DNA of 11,404 bases from an uncultured Mycoplasmatota bacterium (GTDB lineage: Bacteria; Bacillota_I; Bacilli_A; RF39; UBA660). Shown in pieces: positions 1-5,400 of this stretch. The stretch spans positions 1-11,404 of the forward strand of contig UREA01000036.1 of NCBI GenBank assembly GCA_900546715.1. Direction: 5' to 3'. The notes below the pieces were generated by a model. It searched no databases and had not been told where the DNA came from. It worked only from the letters and a program-made list of their open reading frames with translations. The translations under genes were made by a program, and so were the position numbers. Position 1 is the stretch's first letter; the number at the start of each line of letters is the position of its first letter.

Positions 1-167
1 ACGGTATTAGAAATAATATTCATATTACCACTGATTGAACCTGCACTACTAAATGCAAAGTAAGCATATGTTGCTCCTCCGACGAAAAGTAATAAAGTTA
101 TTATTCCTACTAAAATTAATGTTTTGGTTTTGTCTAGTTTTATATTTTTTAGATTAAATGTTTTCAT
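1..167 (-). CDS. TasA/camelysin-like secreted protein, N-terminal fragment (partial)
   Basis: This is the first 55 codons of a minus-strand gene that runs off the left edge. The start is ATG at 167, with a TGAGGT ribosome binding site at 172-177. The protein begins with a basic stretch (MKTFNLKNIKLDKTK), followed by a hydrophobic segment at about residues 17-35 that ends in GGATYAYFAFSS. A long signal peptide ending in a TYAYF-like motif is characteristic of Bacillota secreted proteins of the TasA/camelysin group processed by a SipW-type signal peptidase. That suggests an exported surface or matrix protein. The body of the protein is not visible, so the family is inferred from the signal region alone. 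It diverges from the XRE regulator at 385. Confidence 0.6.
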   Translation of the reverse strand, partial: MKTFNLKNIKLDKTKTLILVGIITLLLFVGGATYAYFAFSSAGSISGNMNIISNT

Positions 168-208
168 ACCTACCTCACTACTTATTCTTAACTATTTTTC
201 TTAATATT

Positions 209-214
209 ATTATA
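209..214 (-). promoter_or_regulatory. Possible -10 box for the leftward secreted-protein gene
   Basis: On the minus strand 214-209 reads TATAAT, 42 bases upstream of the start at 167. The hexamer 17 bp further upstream (237-232, AGTATC) is a poor -35 match, and it touches the palindrome at 237-252. A regulator bound there could therefore block or help this promoter. The assignment rests on one hexamer in very AT-rich DNA. Confidence 0.35.
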
Positions 215-236
215 GACTATTTTTGTCCATAGATAC

Positions 237-252
237 TAACCATATATGGTTA
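237..252. promoter_or_regulatory. 16-bp perfect palindrome, candidate operator
   Basis: TAACCATATATGGTTA is a perfect inverted repeat with an AACC/GGTT core, lying between the divergent secreted-protein and XRE genes. XRE-type repressors bind such dyads as dimers and commonly control their own divergent intergenic region. The link to the protein encoded at 385 is an inference from position. Confidence 0.45.
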
Positions 253-264
253 TATTTTAAATAA

Positions 265-333
265 TTATGTATATCATAAAATTATATACACATATTATGA
301 GTATACACAATTATCATACCCGTTTTATGAGTA
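265..333. repeat. TTATG motif repeated with exact 30-bp period
   Basis: TTATG occurs at 265-269, 295-299 and 325-329, so the spacing is exactly 30 bp each time, about three helical turns. The second and third copies extend to the identical nonamer TTATGAGTA (295-303 and 325-333). The first copy forms an inverted repeat with CATAA at 275-279. The copies lie on one helical face between two divergent genes, as expected for a multi-site operator, but AT-rich sequence makes chance matches more likely. Confidence 0.4.
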
Positions 334-384
334 AATGTCAATACAATTTAAACGAGTACTGTAAAATTAATCTAGGTGGTAATT

Positions 385-624
385 ATGATACGCATTAGAG
401 AATTAAGAGAAGATAATGATTTATATCAAAAAGATGTAGCTAAGATATTAAATATATCCCAACAACAATATGCTAGATATGAAAGTGAAGAAAATCAACT
501 ATCTTATGATGGATTGATAAAACTTGCTAAATTCTATCATACTAGTATTGATTATTTATTATATCTTACTGATGAAAGAACACCATATCCAGAAAGTGTA
601 ATAAAAGATAATAACAAAAAATAA
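385..624 (+). CDS. Small XRE-family (Cro/cI-like) HTH transcriptional regulator
   Basis: This is a 79-residue protein that is almost entirely one helix-turn-helix domain. The HTH lies at about residues 13-35 (YQKDVAKILNISQQQYARYE), followed by the usual NQLSYDGLIKLAKFYHTSID helices up to about residue 57 and the common ending DYLLYLTDE. I chose ATG at 385 rather than the in-frame GTG at 376, because the AGGTGG ribosome binding site (374-379) fits 385 and would be inside the gene for 376. There is no sensor or dimerisation domain, so it is likely a simple DNA-binding repressor or phage-type regulator. Its natural targets are the palindrome and the 30-bp repeats just upstream, which would also control the divergent secreted-protein gene. 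The targets are inferred; the domain assignment is firm. Confidence 0.88.
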   Translation: MIRIRELREDNDLYQKDVAKILNISQQQYARYESEENQLSYDGLIKLAKFYHTSIDYLLYLTDERTPYPESVIKDNNKK

Positions 625-646
625 GTGAACAAGAATCACTTATTTT
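618..646. terminator. Bidirectional terminator shared by the XRE and CarD genes
   Basis: An 11-bp perfect stem (618-628 with 636-646) closes a 7-base loop. On the plus strand it is followed by TTTTAATTTT. On the minus strand the downstream arm ends in a run of six T. Stop codons of both convergent genes (622-624 plus, 645-647 minus) lie inside or at the edge of the hairpin, a very compact arrangement. Confidence 0.8.
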
Positions 647-1115
647 AATTTTCTATTAAACTACTTACAGTTTTTATAACATATTCTTTTGTTTCATCAA
701 AACTTAAATTAAGAACTATACTAAATTCATTATATAAATAACCTTCTGCTTTATTAAAATATTCGTTATCTACCTCACTTATCTTTTTCTTATTATTCTT
801 TCTATTTTCATTTCTTAAATATGTTGTTTTAATTATTTTAATTAAATCTTCATATGTGCCATTTTGCATCAATTCTTTATAAGTTTGTTCGATTAATCTA
901 TCACTACTATTTACAGTATCAATGCTGGGTATTTCTTTAAGTAATTTATCAATGTCTTTTTTCTTTATTAAGTCTCTTAGGACTTGAGAATTTATTGGGA
1001 CTTGTAAAGTAAGAGTAGTATCATCAATCGGTTCAAGTACATATAAATTATTTTTAATATCTTTAATTTTACACACCTCTTTACGCCATACAATATAATC
1101 TCCAATATTTTTCAT
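645..1115 (-). CDS. CarD/CdnL-family RNA polymerase-binding transcription factor
   Basis: This 156-residue protein is close to the usual CarD-family length (~155-165). Residues 1-60 fit the RNA polymerase-interacting Tudor-like domain: GDYIVW at 5-10, KIKDI at 16-20, the YVLEP strand near 25-29, and LQVPI at 37-41. The rest is a helical domain with the typical close KKKISEVDNEYFNKAE...EFSIVLN. Members bind the polymerase beta lobe and stabilise or adjust the open complex, often at rRNA and growth promoters. The start is supported by AAGGAGG at 1120-1126. It lies downstream of frr in the same direction but has its own promoter (1193-1221) and an intervening hairpin, so its expression looks separately controlled. 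The family call is firm; the promoters it controls cannot be seen here. Confidence 0.88.
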   Translation of the reverse strand: MKNIGDYIVWRKEVCKIKDIKNNLYVLEPIDDTTLTLQVPINSQVLRDLIKKKDIDKLLKEIPSIDTVNSSDRLIEQTYKELMQNGTYEDLIKIIKTTYLRNENRKNNKKKISEVDNEYFNKAEGYLYNEFSIVLNLSFDETKEYVIKTVSSLIEN

Positions 1116-1138
1116 ATTTCCTCCTTAAAATAAGAAAA

Positions 1139-1180
1139 AGTAGCTATAAAACTGGACTTACGCCATATTTTATAGCTACT
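1139..1180 (-). terminator. 13-bp hairpin plus T-run: frr terminator or CarD-gene attenuator
   Basis: A perfect 13-bp stem (1139-1151 with 1168-1180) closes a 16-base loop. On the minus strand it is followed by TTTTTCTTATTTT and, eight bases further on, by the CarD ribosome binding site. It can end transcripts coming from frr. It also lies downstream of the CarD promoter at 1193-1221, so a transcript starting there would meet it within about 10 bases. The loop contains the mini-frame ATG GCG TAA and a 10-base match to the start of the CarD coding region. Confidence 0.75.
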
Positions 1181-1192
1181 CGTTTCATTAAT

Positions 1193-1221
1193 ATTATAGC
1201 AAATTTTTTAAAAAATTTCTA
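1193..1221 (-). promoter_or_regulatory. Extended -10 promoter upstream of the CarD gene
   Basis: The minus strand reads TGC-TATAAT (-10 at 1198-1193, with the extended TGn element). Seventeen bases upstream is TAGAAA (1221-1216), which matches the -35 consensus at 4 of 6 positions. An AT-only palindrome (1201-1218) fills most of the spacer. The predicted start is near 1186, about 70 bases before the CarD start codon. Confidence 0.6.
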
Positions 1222-1222
1222 A

Positions 1223-1753
1223 TTAAACTTGCATTAATTCTTCTTCTTTTTTCTTTATTTCTTCATCAACTATTTTATTATATTTAGTTATTAATTCTTG
1301 TATTTCTTCTAAATATAATTTTTCTTCATCTTCTGGGTATTCTTCCTTTTTTATTCCGTTATTAGCATCTTGTCTAATATTTCTTAAAGCAACTTTAGCT
1401 TCTTCACCGATAGCTTTAGCTTGTTTAACATAATCTCTTCTTCTATCTTCGGTTAAATCTGGAACTGTTAAAATAATTATTTCTCCATTGTTTGTTGGAG
1501 TAATACCAATATTTGCTTCATTAATAGCTCTTTCAATATCTTTAAGTGTCGATCTATCATAAGGTTTTATAAATAATTGTTTAGCTTCAGGTACAGTAAT
1601 ATTAGCAACACTCTGAATTGGAGTTGGTGTGCCATAGCAATTTACCATTATACCATTAAGCATTGCAGGATTCGCTCTCCCTGCTCTAATTGTAATTAAT
1701 TTTTCTTGCAAACTAGTTATTGTTTGCTCCATTTTTTTCTCTGTTAAATCCAT
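1223..1753 (-). CDS. frr: Ribosome recycling factor
   Basis: This 176-residue protein splits post-termination 70S ribosomes together with EF-G so that subunits and mRNA are released. The diagnostic RAGRANP stretch lies at residues 23-29, followed by YGTPTPIQSVANITVPEAK (40-58), LFIKPYD (60-66) and the basic helix LRNIRQDANN (123-132) that contacts the ribosome. The protein is about 8 residues shorter at the N terminus than typical 185-residue homologues, but ATG at 1753 has a good AAAAGGAGAA ribosome binding site and no better upstream start. It is the last gene of a three-gene operon, starting 12 bases after the preceding gene. Usually frr follows pyrH; here pyrH is absent and two membrane-protein genes precede it. 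Confidence 0.97.
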   Translation of the reverse strand: MDLTEKKMEQTITSLQEKLITIRAGRANPAMLNGIMVNCYGTPTPIQSVANITVPEAKQLFIKPYDRSTLKDIERAINEANIGITPTNNGEIIILTVPDLTEDRRRDYVKQAKAIGEEAKVALRNIRQDANNGIKKEEYPEDEEKLYLEEIQELITKYNKIVDEEIKKKEEELMQV

Positions 1754-1765
1754 AAATTCTCCTTT

Positions 1766-2542
1766 TTAACTAATTGTTATAGTATCATTATAATTGATTC
1801 TGTTGGATATTACAACAAAATTCAACTCTAATTCACCAGTTTTACTGATACTTAATGCTTTTGTAGTACCATATTCATTATTTCTAATACTATTTATAGT
1901 AGCATTAACATCAATAACCTCTGTATCGCCATCTAATACTTGGGTGTTATGTAATCTATCTTCTACTAAAGTTATTATTTCTTCATCTGTTACTTCAAAT
2001 GTTTCTAATAGTTTTGCTTCCGTATAAGTTTCACCGTTTTCTTTATTAATAATATAACTTTTTATATTATTTATTTCACTACCTTCAAGACAATTATAAG
2101 TAAAATCATTAATAACTAAACTAATATAATCACCAAATACATTATAAGTATATTCACGATATGGGAAACTATATAAATTAGATTCATTACTACATGTTTC
2201 GCCTTCATTTAAGGTAACATCATCTAAACTTACATATTCACTATTAAAAGCCTCTAATTCACTGTGTAATTCTTCATTAATAGACTCAAAACCTTTAATA
2301 TTAATTATAGCATCTTCTTTAGAAATATGTTCTTCATGTAATATATCTTCGGTATTTTCAAAATAAACATATTCTTTAGTATCATCTATTCTTATTTCTT
2401 TTATTTCTGTTATTCCAGAATCATCGCTATCATTATTTGGTTTGTCTAACATATAATCCATTAAAAAATAACCTCCGACGATAAATAGTAATAAAATAAT
2501 TATAAAAAATATTAACCCAACTACATTTTTTGTGTTATTCAT
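1766..2542 (-). CDS. Single-pass membrane protein with DUF4163/DUF3298-like extracytoplasmic domain
   Basis: This 258-residue protein has one N-terminal membrane segment at about residues 8-30, an acidic linker (DKPNNDSDDSG, 33-43), and an outer domain. The outer part contains SINEELHSELEAF (87-99), then FGDYISLVINDFTYNC (136-151) and KSYIINKENGE (161-171), followed by an acidic helix (DEEIITLVEDRL). A repeated 'sum of small residues, then I-N-xx-G-x' layout of this kind is seen in DUF4163/DUF3298 proteins such as the outer domains of RsiV and PdaC. Two outer cysteines (117 and 151) could form a disulphide. The start at 2542 has a TTGAGGT ribosome binding site, 7 bases after the preceding gene. 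It lies between a thioredoxin-like protein and frr. The domain match is from pattern memory, and no enzymatic residues are evident. Confidence 0.65.
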   Translation of the reverse strand: MNNTKNVVGLIFFIIILLLFIVGGYFLMDYMLDKPNNDSDDSGITEIKEIRIDDTKEYVYFENTEDILHEEHISKEDAIINIKGFESINEELHSELEAFNSEYVSLDDVTLNEGETCSNESNLYSFPYREYTYNVFGDYISLVINDFTYNCLEGSEINNIKSYIINKENGETYTEAKLLETFEVTDEEIITLVEDRLHNTQVLDGDTEVIDVNATINSIRNNEYGTTKALSISKTGELELNFVVISNRINYNDTITIS

Positions 2543-2549
2543 ATTTACC

Positions 2550-3164
2550 TCAACTTTCTAAATATTCTTGAAATATTTCTTTTAATTCAGCTTTTTTACT
2601 GTTTATATTAAAAGAATTCCAATATTCACTTGGGGCAACATTACCTTCCCTAAAAGATGTTTCAGTATCAAATAATAATACTTCATCATTGCATACCACT
2701 AAAAGTGATGGCGCATAAATTTCTGCTACTCCATAATCATTATATGTTACATAATTACTTAATCTTTCAACTATTGCTTCATAAGTTCCATTATTATCTT
2801 CTCTATTTTTTACAAAATCATAATAATATATTTTATCTATTCCTACTTCTTTAGCAACATCATTTACTATACTTGCATAATAATTCACCCATTCACTATT
2901 AATAGTACCAAATAAAACTATTCCTTTAGTGCCATTTGCTACCATTAAAGCATTTGTAGCATTAATATATTCAAAAACGTTATCTTCTCCAACTAAATTA
3001 AATTCAGATGCAAATCTTTCATTATCAGGTAATTCAGTATTAAAATCATACATACCAATATAAATAAAGGCCACAATTAAAATAGCAAAAATAATAAAGT
3101 ATATTACCATTTGCAATTTATTTTTAAATAAAGTTTCATGTTTAACTTCTATTTTCTTTTCCAT
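2550..3164 (-). CDS. Membrane-anchored thioredoxin-fold-like protein lacking catalytic cysteines
   Basis: This 204-residue protein has one membrane segment at about residues 17-38 and an outer domain. The domain has a thioredoxin-like order: strand GIVLFG (81-86), helix WVNYYASIVNDVAKEVG, strand KIYYYDF (111-117), then YAPSLLVVCNDEVLLF (150-165), where Pro152 sits where a cis-proline would be. In redox-active relatives the position after the first strand holds Cys-X-X-Cys; here it is TINSEWVNY (87-95), and the only cysteine is Cys158. A disulphide exchange role is therefore unlikely, and a binding or chaperone role is more plausible. It is the first gene of the operon ending in frr. No ribosome binding site precedes ATG 3164, and the predicted transcript start is only ~8 bases upstream, so it may be read from a nearly leaderless mRNA. 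The fold is inferred. Confidence 0.6.
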   Translation of the reverse strand: MEKKIEVKHETLFKNKLQMVIYFIIFAILIVAFIYIGMYDFNTELPDNERFASEFNLVGEDNVFEYINATNALMVANGTKGIVLFGTINSEWVNYYASIVNDVAKEVGIDKIYYYDFVKNREDNNGTYEAIVERLSNYVTYNDYGVAEIYAPSLLVVCNDEVLLFDTETSFREGNVAPSEYWNSFNINSKKAELKEIFQEYLES

Positions 3165-3178
3165 AACTGATCAATATT

Positions 3179-3207
3179 ATTATACCATTATTTAACTAAT
3201 TTAATAA
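3179..3207 (-). promoter_or_regulatory. Extended -10 promoter for the membrane-protein/frr operon
   Basis: The minus strand reads TGG-TATAAT, with the -10 at 3184-3179. The -35 region (3207-3202, TTATTA) is weak, as is common for extended -10 promoters. A TTGACA also occurs at 3231-3226 but has no good -10 at 17 bp. The promoter follows the tsf terminator, so frr and its two partners form a transcription unit separate from rpsB-tsf. The predicted start near 3172 leaves about 8 untranslated bases. Confidence 0.65.
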
Positions 3208-3241
3208 AGATATTTATATAATTTATGTCAAATAAAAGTAA

Positions 3242-3265
3242 AAAATCAAGTCTAAACTTGATTTT
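3242..3265 (-). terminator. Intrinsic terminator of the rpsB-tsf operon
   Basis: A 10-bp stem (3242-3251 with 3256-3265) closes a 4-base loop and runs into a stretch of T on the minus strand. The tsf stop codon (3266-3264) is embedded in the upstream arm. The hairpin cleanly separates rpsB-tsf from the following membrane-protein/frr operon. Confidence 0.85.
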
Positions 3266-4142
3266 AGTTACCTTTCACTTGATTCATTACTTCTTCAGCA
3301 AAGTTATCGTTTCTCTTGGTCATGCCTTCACCAACTTCATAACGAATCATACTTTTAATTTCTCCACCATTGTTAGTTACATATTTTTCTACTGATAAAT
3401 CGCCATCTTTAATAAATGCTTGTTCAGATAAACAAATTTCTTTGTAGAATTTCTTAATTCTTCCTTCAACCATTTTTTCAGCAATATCTGCTGGTTTTCC
3501 TTCATTTATGGCTTGTTCTTTTAGAACTGCTCTTTCGTTGTCTAATACATCTGCTGGAACTTCACTAGGGAAACAATATAAAGGCTTCATTGCAGCTGCT
3601 TGCATAGCAACATCTTTGGCAACTTCATCACTAGCTCCTTTAATTACTGTTAGGGCAGCAATCTTACCCCCCATATGGATGTATGTTCCAAAGAATTCAT
3701 CATCATTCTTAGTAATAATTTGAAATCTTCTTAAAGATAATTTTTCACCAATTTTTGCAGTCTTACTCACTATTAATTCACCAATAGTGCCATCAGTAGT
3801 CATAAGTTCTTTTGCTTCATCAACAGTTTTAACATCACTTTTAAGTAAAGACCCACCAATAGTATCTATCATACTAACAAATTCTTCATTTTTACTTACA
3901 AAGTCTGTTTCACTATTAACTTCTACAATAACAGCTTTATTGCCATCAACATAAATATTTGCTAGGCCTTCTGCAGCAATACGTGATTCTTTTTTAGCAG
4001 ACTTAGCAATACCTTTTTCACGAAGATAGTTTATCGCTTCATCCATATTACCATTAGTTTCTGCTAGAGCTTTTTTACAATCCATCATACCTGCTCCAGT
4101 AAGTTCACGCAAATCTTTAACCATACTTGCTGTAACTTCCAT
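3264..4142 (-). CDS. tsf: Translation elongation factor Ts
   Basis: This 292-residue protein is the guanine nucleotide exchange factor that reloads EF-Tu with GTP during elongation. The N-terminal UBA-like helices read VKDLRELTGAGMMDCKKAL (8-26). The conserved TDFVSKN motif that contacts EF-Tu lies at 79-85. The length is normal (about 290). Later features include the HMGGKIAAL stretch and the PLYCFPSEVP loop; the coiled-coil region follows near residues 205-240. ATG 4142 has AAGGAGG just upstream, 10 bases after the rpsB stop, so the two genes are co-transcribed and probably translationally coupled. A terminator overlaps its stop codon. Nothing is unusual in the protein itself. Confidence 0.97.
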   Translation of the reverse strand: MEVTASMVKDLRELTGAGMMDCKKALAETNGNMDEAINYLREKGIAKSAKKESRIAAEGLANIYVDGNKAVIVEVNSETDFVSKNEEFVSMIDTIGGSLLKSDVKTVDEAKELMTTDGTIGELIVSKTAKIGEKLSLRRFQIITKNDDEFFGTYIHMGGKIAALTVIKGASDEVAKDVAMQAAAMKPLYCFPSEVPADVLDNERAVLKEQAINEGKPADIAEKMVEGRIKKFYKEICLSEQAFIKDGDLSVEKYVTNNGGEIKSMIRYEVGEGMTKRNDNFAEEVMNQVKGN

Positions 4143-4152
4143 AATTTCCTCC

Positions 4153-5094
4153 TTACTTACTTAACATTTCAATTAATTCATCTTTTTTCATTGATGAATA
4201 ACCTTTTATTTTATTTTCTTTTGCTAATTTTTTTAATTCTGCTAAAGTTTTTGATTCTAATTCATCAACATGCACCATTTCTTTAATTTCTTCTAAAACA
4301 GTTTCATCTACTTTTACTTCTTCTATTTCTTCTTTTTTATCTTTTTTTACTACTTCTTTGTCTTTTGGAGTATCTTCTTTCTTTTCATCTTCTGTAACAT
4401 AGTCAACAATTTCTAAACCATTTGCTTCACAAATAGCATTATTTAGCACACCTAACATAACTTTAATAGAACGAACAGCATCATCATTACCTGGAATAAC
4501 AAAATCAACATCATCAGGATCACAGTTAGTATCAACTACACCAAATACTGGAATATTTAACTTTCTTGCTTCTCTAATTGCATTAATTTCTTTTTTTGGA
4601 TCAACTACAATAATAGCTTGTGGTAATTTTTCCATATTTCTAATACCACATAATACTCTATTTAATTTGTCATATTCTTTTTTAAGTCCAATAACTTCCT
4701 TTTTAGGTAATAATTCAAATGTACCATCTTGTTCCATTTTTTCAATTTCTTCAAGTCTTTTAACTCTTCTTCTAATTGTTCTAAAGTTTGTAAGTGTTCC
4801 ACCTAACCAACGTTCTGTTACATAATAAGAATTACTTCTTTCTGCTTCTTCTTTGCACACTTCAGCTGCTTGCTTACGTGTTCCAACAAATAAGAATTTT
4901 CCTCCATTATCTGCGATTGTTTTGATTTCTGCATAAGCCTTTTCTAAACAATCCTTAGTTTTTTCCAAATCAATGATATAAATATCATCTCTTGAAGTAA
5001 AAATATACTCTTTCATTTTTGGATTCCATCTTTTTGTTTGATGTCCAAAATGAACTCCCGCTTCTAAAAGATAACTCATAGAAACTACTGCCAT
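4153..5094 (-). CDS. rpsB: 30S ribosomal protein S2 with C-terminal Rho_N-like extension
   Basis: This 313-residue protein has a canonical S2 core over about residues 1-234: LLEAGVHFGHQTKRWNPKM (9-27), the FVGTRKQA strand, the WLGGTLTNF motif and the GVVDTNCDPDDVDFVIPGND region. S2 sits on the back of the 30S subunit near S1 and the 5' end of mRNA. Typical S2 is 230-260 residues. This one continues with a lysine/glutamate-rich linker (about 235-275) and a final helical module, LAELKKLAKENKIKGYSSMK then DELIEMLSK (about 284-313). That module matches the pattern of the Rho N-terminal/SAP-like domain, a small nucleic-acid or protein-binding fold. AAAGGAGGG at 5102-5110 supports the start. Upstream lie tandem promoters and a structured leader; tsf follows 10 bases downstream. 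Confidence 0.97.
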   Translation of the reverse strand: MAVVSMSYLLEAGVHFGHQTKRWNPKMKEYIFTSRDDIYIIDLEKTKDCLEKAYAEIKTIADNGGKFLFVGTRKQAAEVCKEEAERSNSYYVTERWLGGTLTNFRTIRRRVKRLEEIEKMEQDGTFELLPKKEVIGLKKEYDKLNRVLCGIRNMEKLPQAIIVVDPKKEINAIREARKLNIPVFGVVDTNCDPDDVDFVIPGNDDAVRSIKVMLGVLNNAICEANGLEIVDYVTEDEKKEDTPKDKEVVKKDKKEEIEEVKVDETVLEEIKEMVHVDELESKTLAELKKLAKENKIKGYSSMKKDELIEMLSK

Positions 5095-5121
5095 AAATAA
5101 TCCCTCCTTTGTTTTTTCTTC

Positions 5122-5178
5122 TTGATACTTCTAAATTCTTACACCCATATGAGCACTAGCAAGAACAATCCGTATCAA
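5122..5178 (-). promoter_or_regulatory. Structured leader of the rpsB mRNA, candidate S2 autoregulatory site
   Basis: In the untranslated leader, UUGAUAC (5178-5172) pairs perfectly with GUAUCAA (5128-5122). Inside this is a second stem, CUUGC (5163-5159) with GUAAG (5142-5138), capped by a short GCUC/GGGU helix around an AUAU loop. The structure ends ~12 bases before the AAAGGAGGG ribosome binding site. Ribosomal protein operons are often controlled by such leaders when the free protein binds its own mRNA. That role is inferred; I do not recognise the exact motif. Confidence 0.5.
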
Positions 5179-5206
5179 TGTTTATTTCGCATTTACAGCA
5201 ATTTAA

Positions 5207-5235
5207 ATTCTACCAAATATTATGCTAATTTACAA
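5207..5235 (-). promoter_or_regulatory. rpsB promoter P2 (proximal)
   Basis: The minus strand has TTGTAA (5235-5230), a 17-base spacer and TAGAAT (5212-5207) with an extended TGG element. The predicted start is near 5200, which gives a leader of ~105 bases containing the whole stem structure at 5122-5178. Confidence 0.6.
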
Positions 5236-5257
5236 GTATTTTTAAACAATTTTATAA

Positions 5258-5286
5258 ATTATAGCAGAAATTTATTACCTAGGCAA
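5258..5286 (-). promoter_or_regulatory. rpsB promoter P1 (distal)
   Basis: The minus strand has TTGCCT (5286-5281), a 17-base spacer and TATAAT (5263-5258) preceded by the extended TGC element. With P2 it forms a tandem pair, as is common for ribosomal protein operons. It is divergent from the DUF3800 promoter about 60 bases away. Confidence 0.7.
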
Positions 5287-5317
5287 TTCAAATCTTGTCA
5301 AAAAACCAAATTTACTA

Positions 5318-5346
5318 TAGGCAAAATCCAGTTTTTGCTGTATAAT
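5318..5346 (+). promoter_or_regulatory. Promoter of the DUF3800 gene
   Basis: TAGGCA (5318-5323, 4 of 6 matches to the -35 consensus), a 17-base spacer and a perfect TATAAT (5341-5346). The predicted start near 5353 places the whole hairpin at 5357-5400 at the very 5' end of the mRNA. Confidence 0.65.
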
Positions 5347-5356
5347 ACTTTTGAGA

Positions 5357-5400
5357 AGTGTGTTAAGAGGGGTAACCTAAAAAAACAAAGGAAACACACT
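5357..5400 (+). promoter_or_regulatory. Leader hairpin abutting the DUF3800 start codon, DUF3800-type RNA motif candidate
   Basis: AGTGTGTT (5357-5364) pairs perfectly with AACACACT (5393-5400), and the start codon is the next base, 5401. The enclosed 28 bases hold a small AGG/CCT hairpin (5368-5370 with 5376-5378, loop GGTAA) and a purine stretch containing the AAAGGA ribosome binding site. Folding would place the ribosome binding site and start at the base of a helix, so it could control translation. Several distinct structured RNA motifs upstream of DUF3800 genes have been published from comparative work; which one, if any, this is I cannot say. Confidence 0.6.

Noticed and set aside
376..384. 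GTG 376 as start of the XRE gene
   Set aside because: It lies within the AGGTGG ribosome binding site that serves ATG 385.
1794..2027. Plus-strand 77-codon frame
   Set aside because: Antisense shadow of the DUF4163/DUF3298-like gene, with no ribosome binding site or recognisable protein.
2657..2854. Plus-strand 65-codon frame rich in His and Leu
   Set aside because: Antisense shadow of the thioredoxin-like gene; its composition is an artefact of the opposite strand.
3508..3723. Plus-strand 71-codon frame inside tsf
   Set aside because: Antisense to a clear tsf gene; no supporting signals.
5122..5400. Upstream open extension of the DUF3800 frame (93 extra codons)
   Set aside because: It covers the divergent rpsB leader and promoters and the DUF3800 promoter; the residues look unlike protein, and the family hallmark FIDESG follows ATG 5401 immediately.
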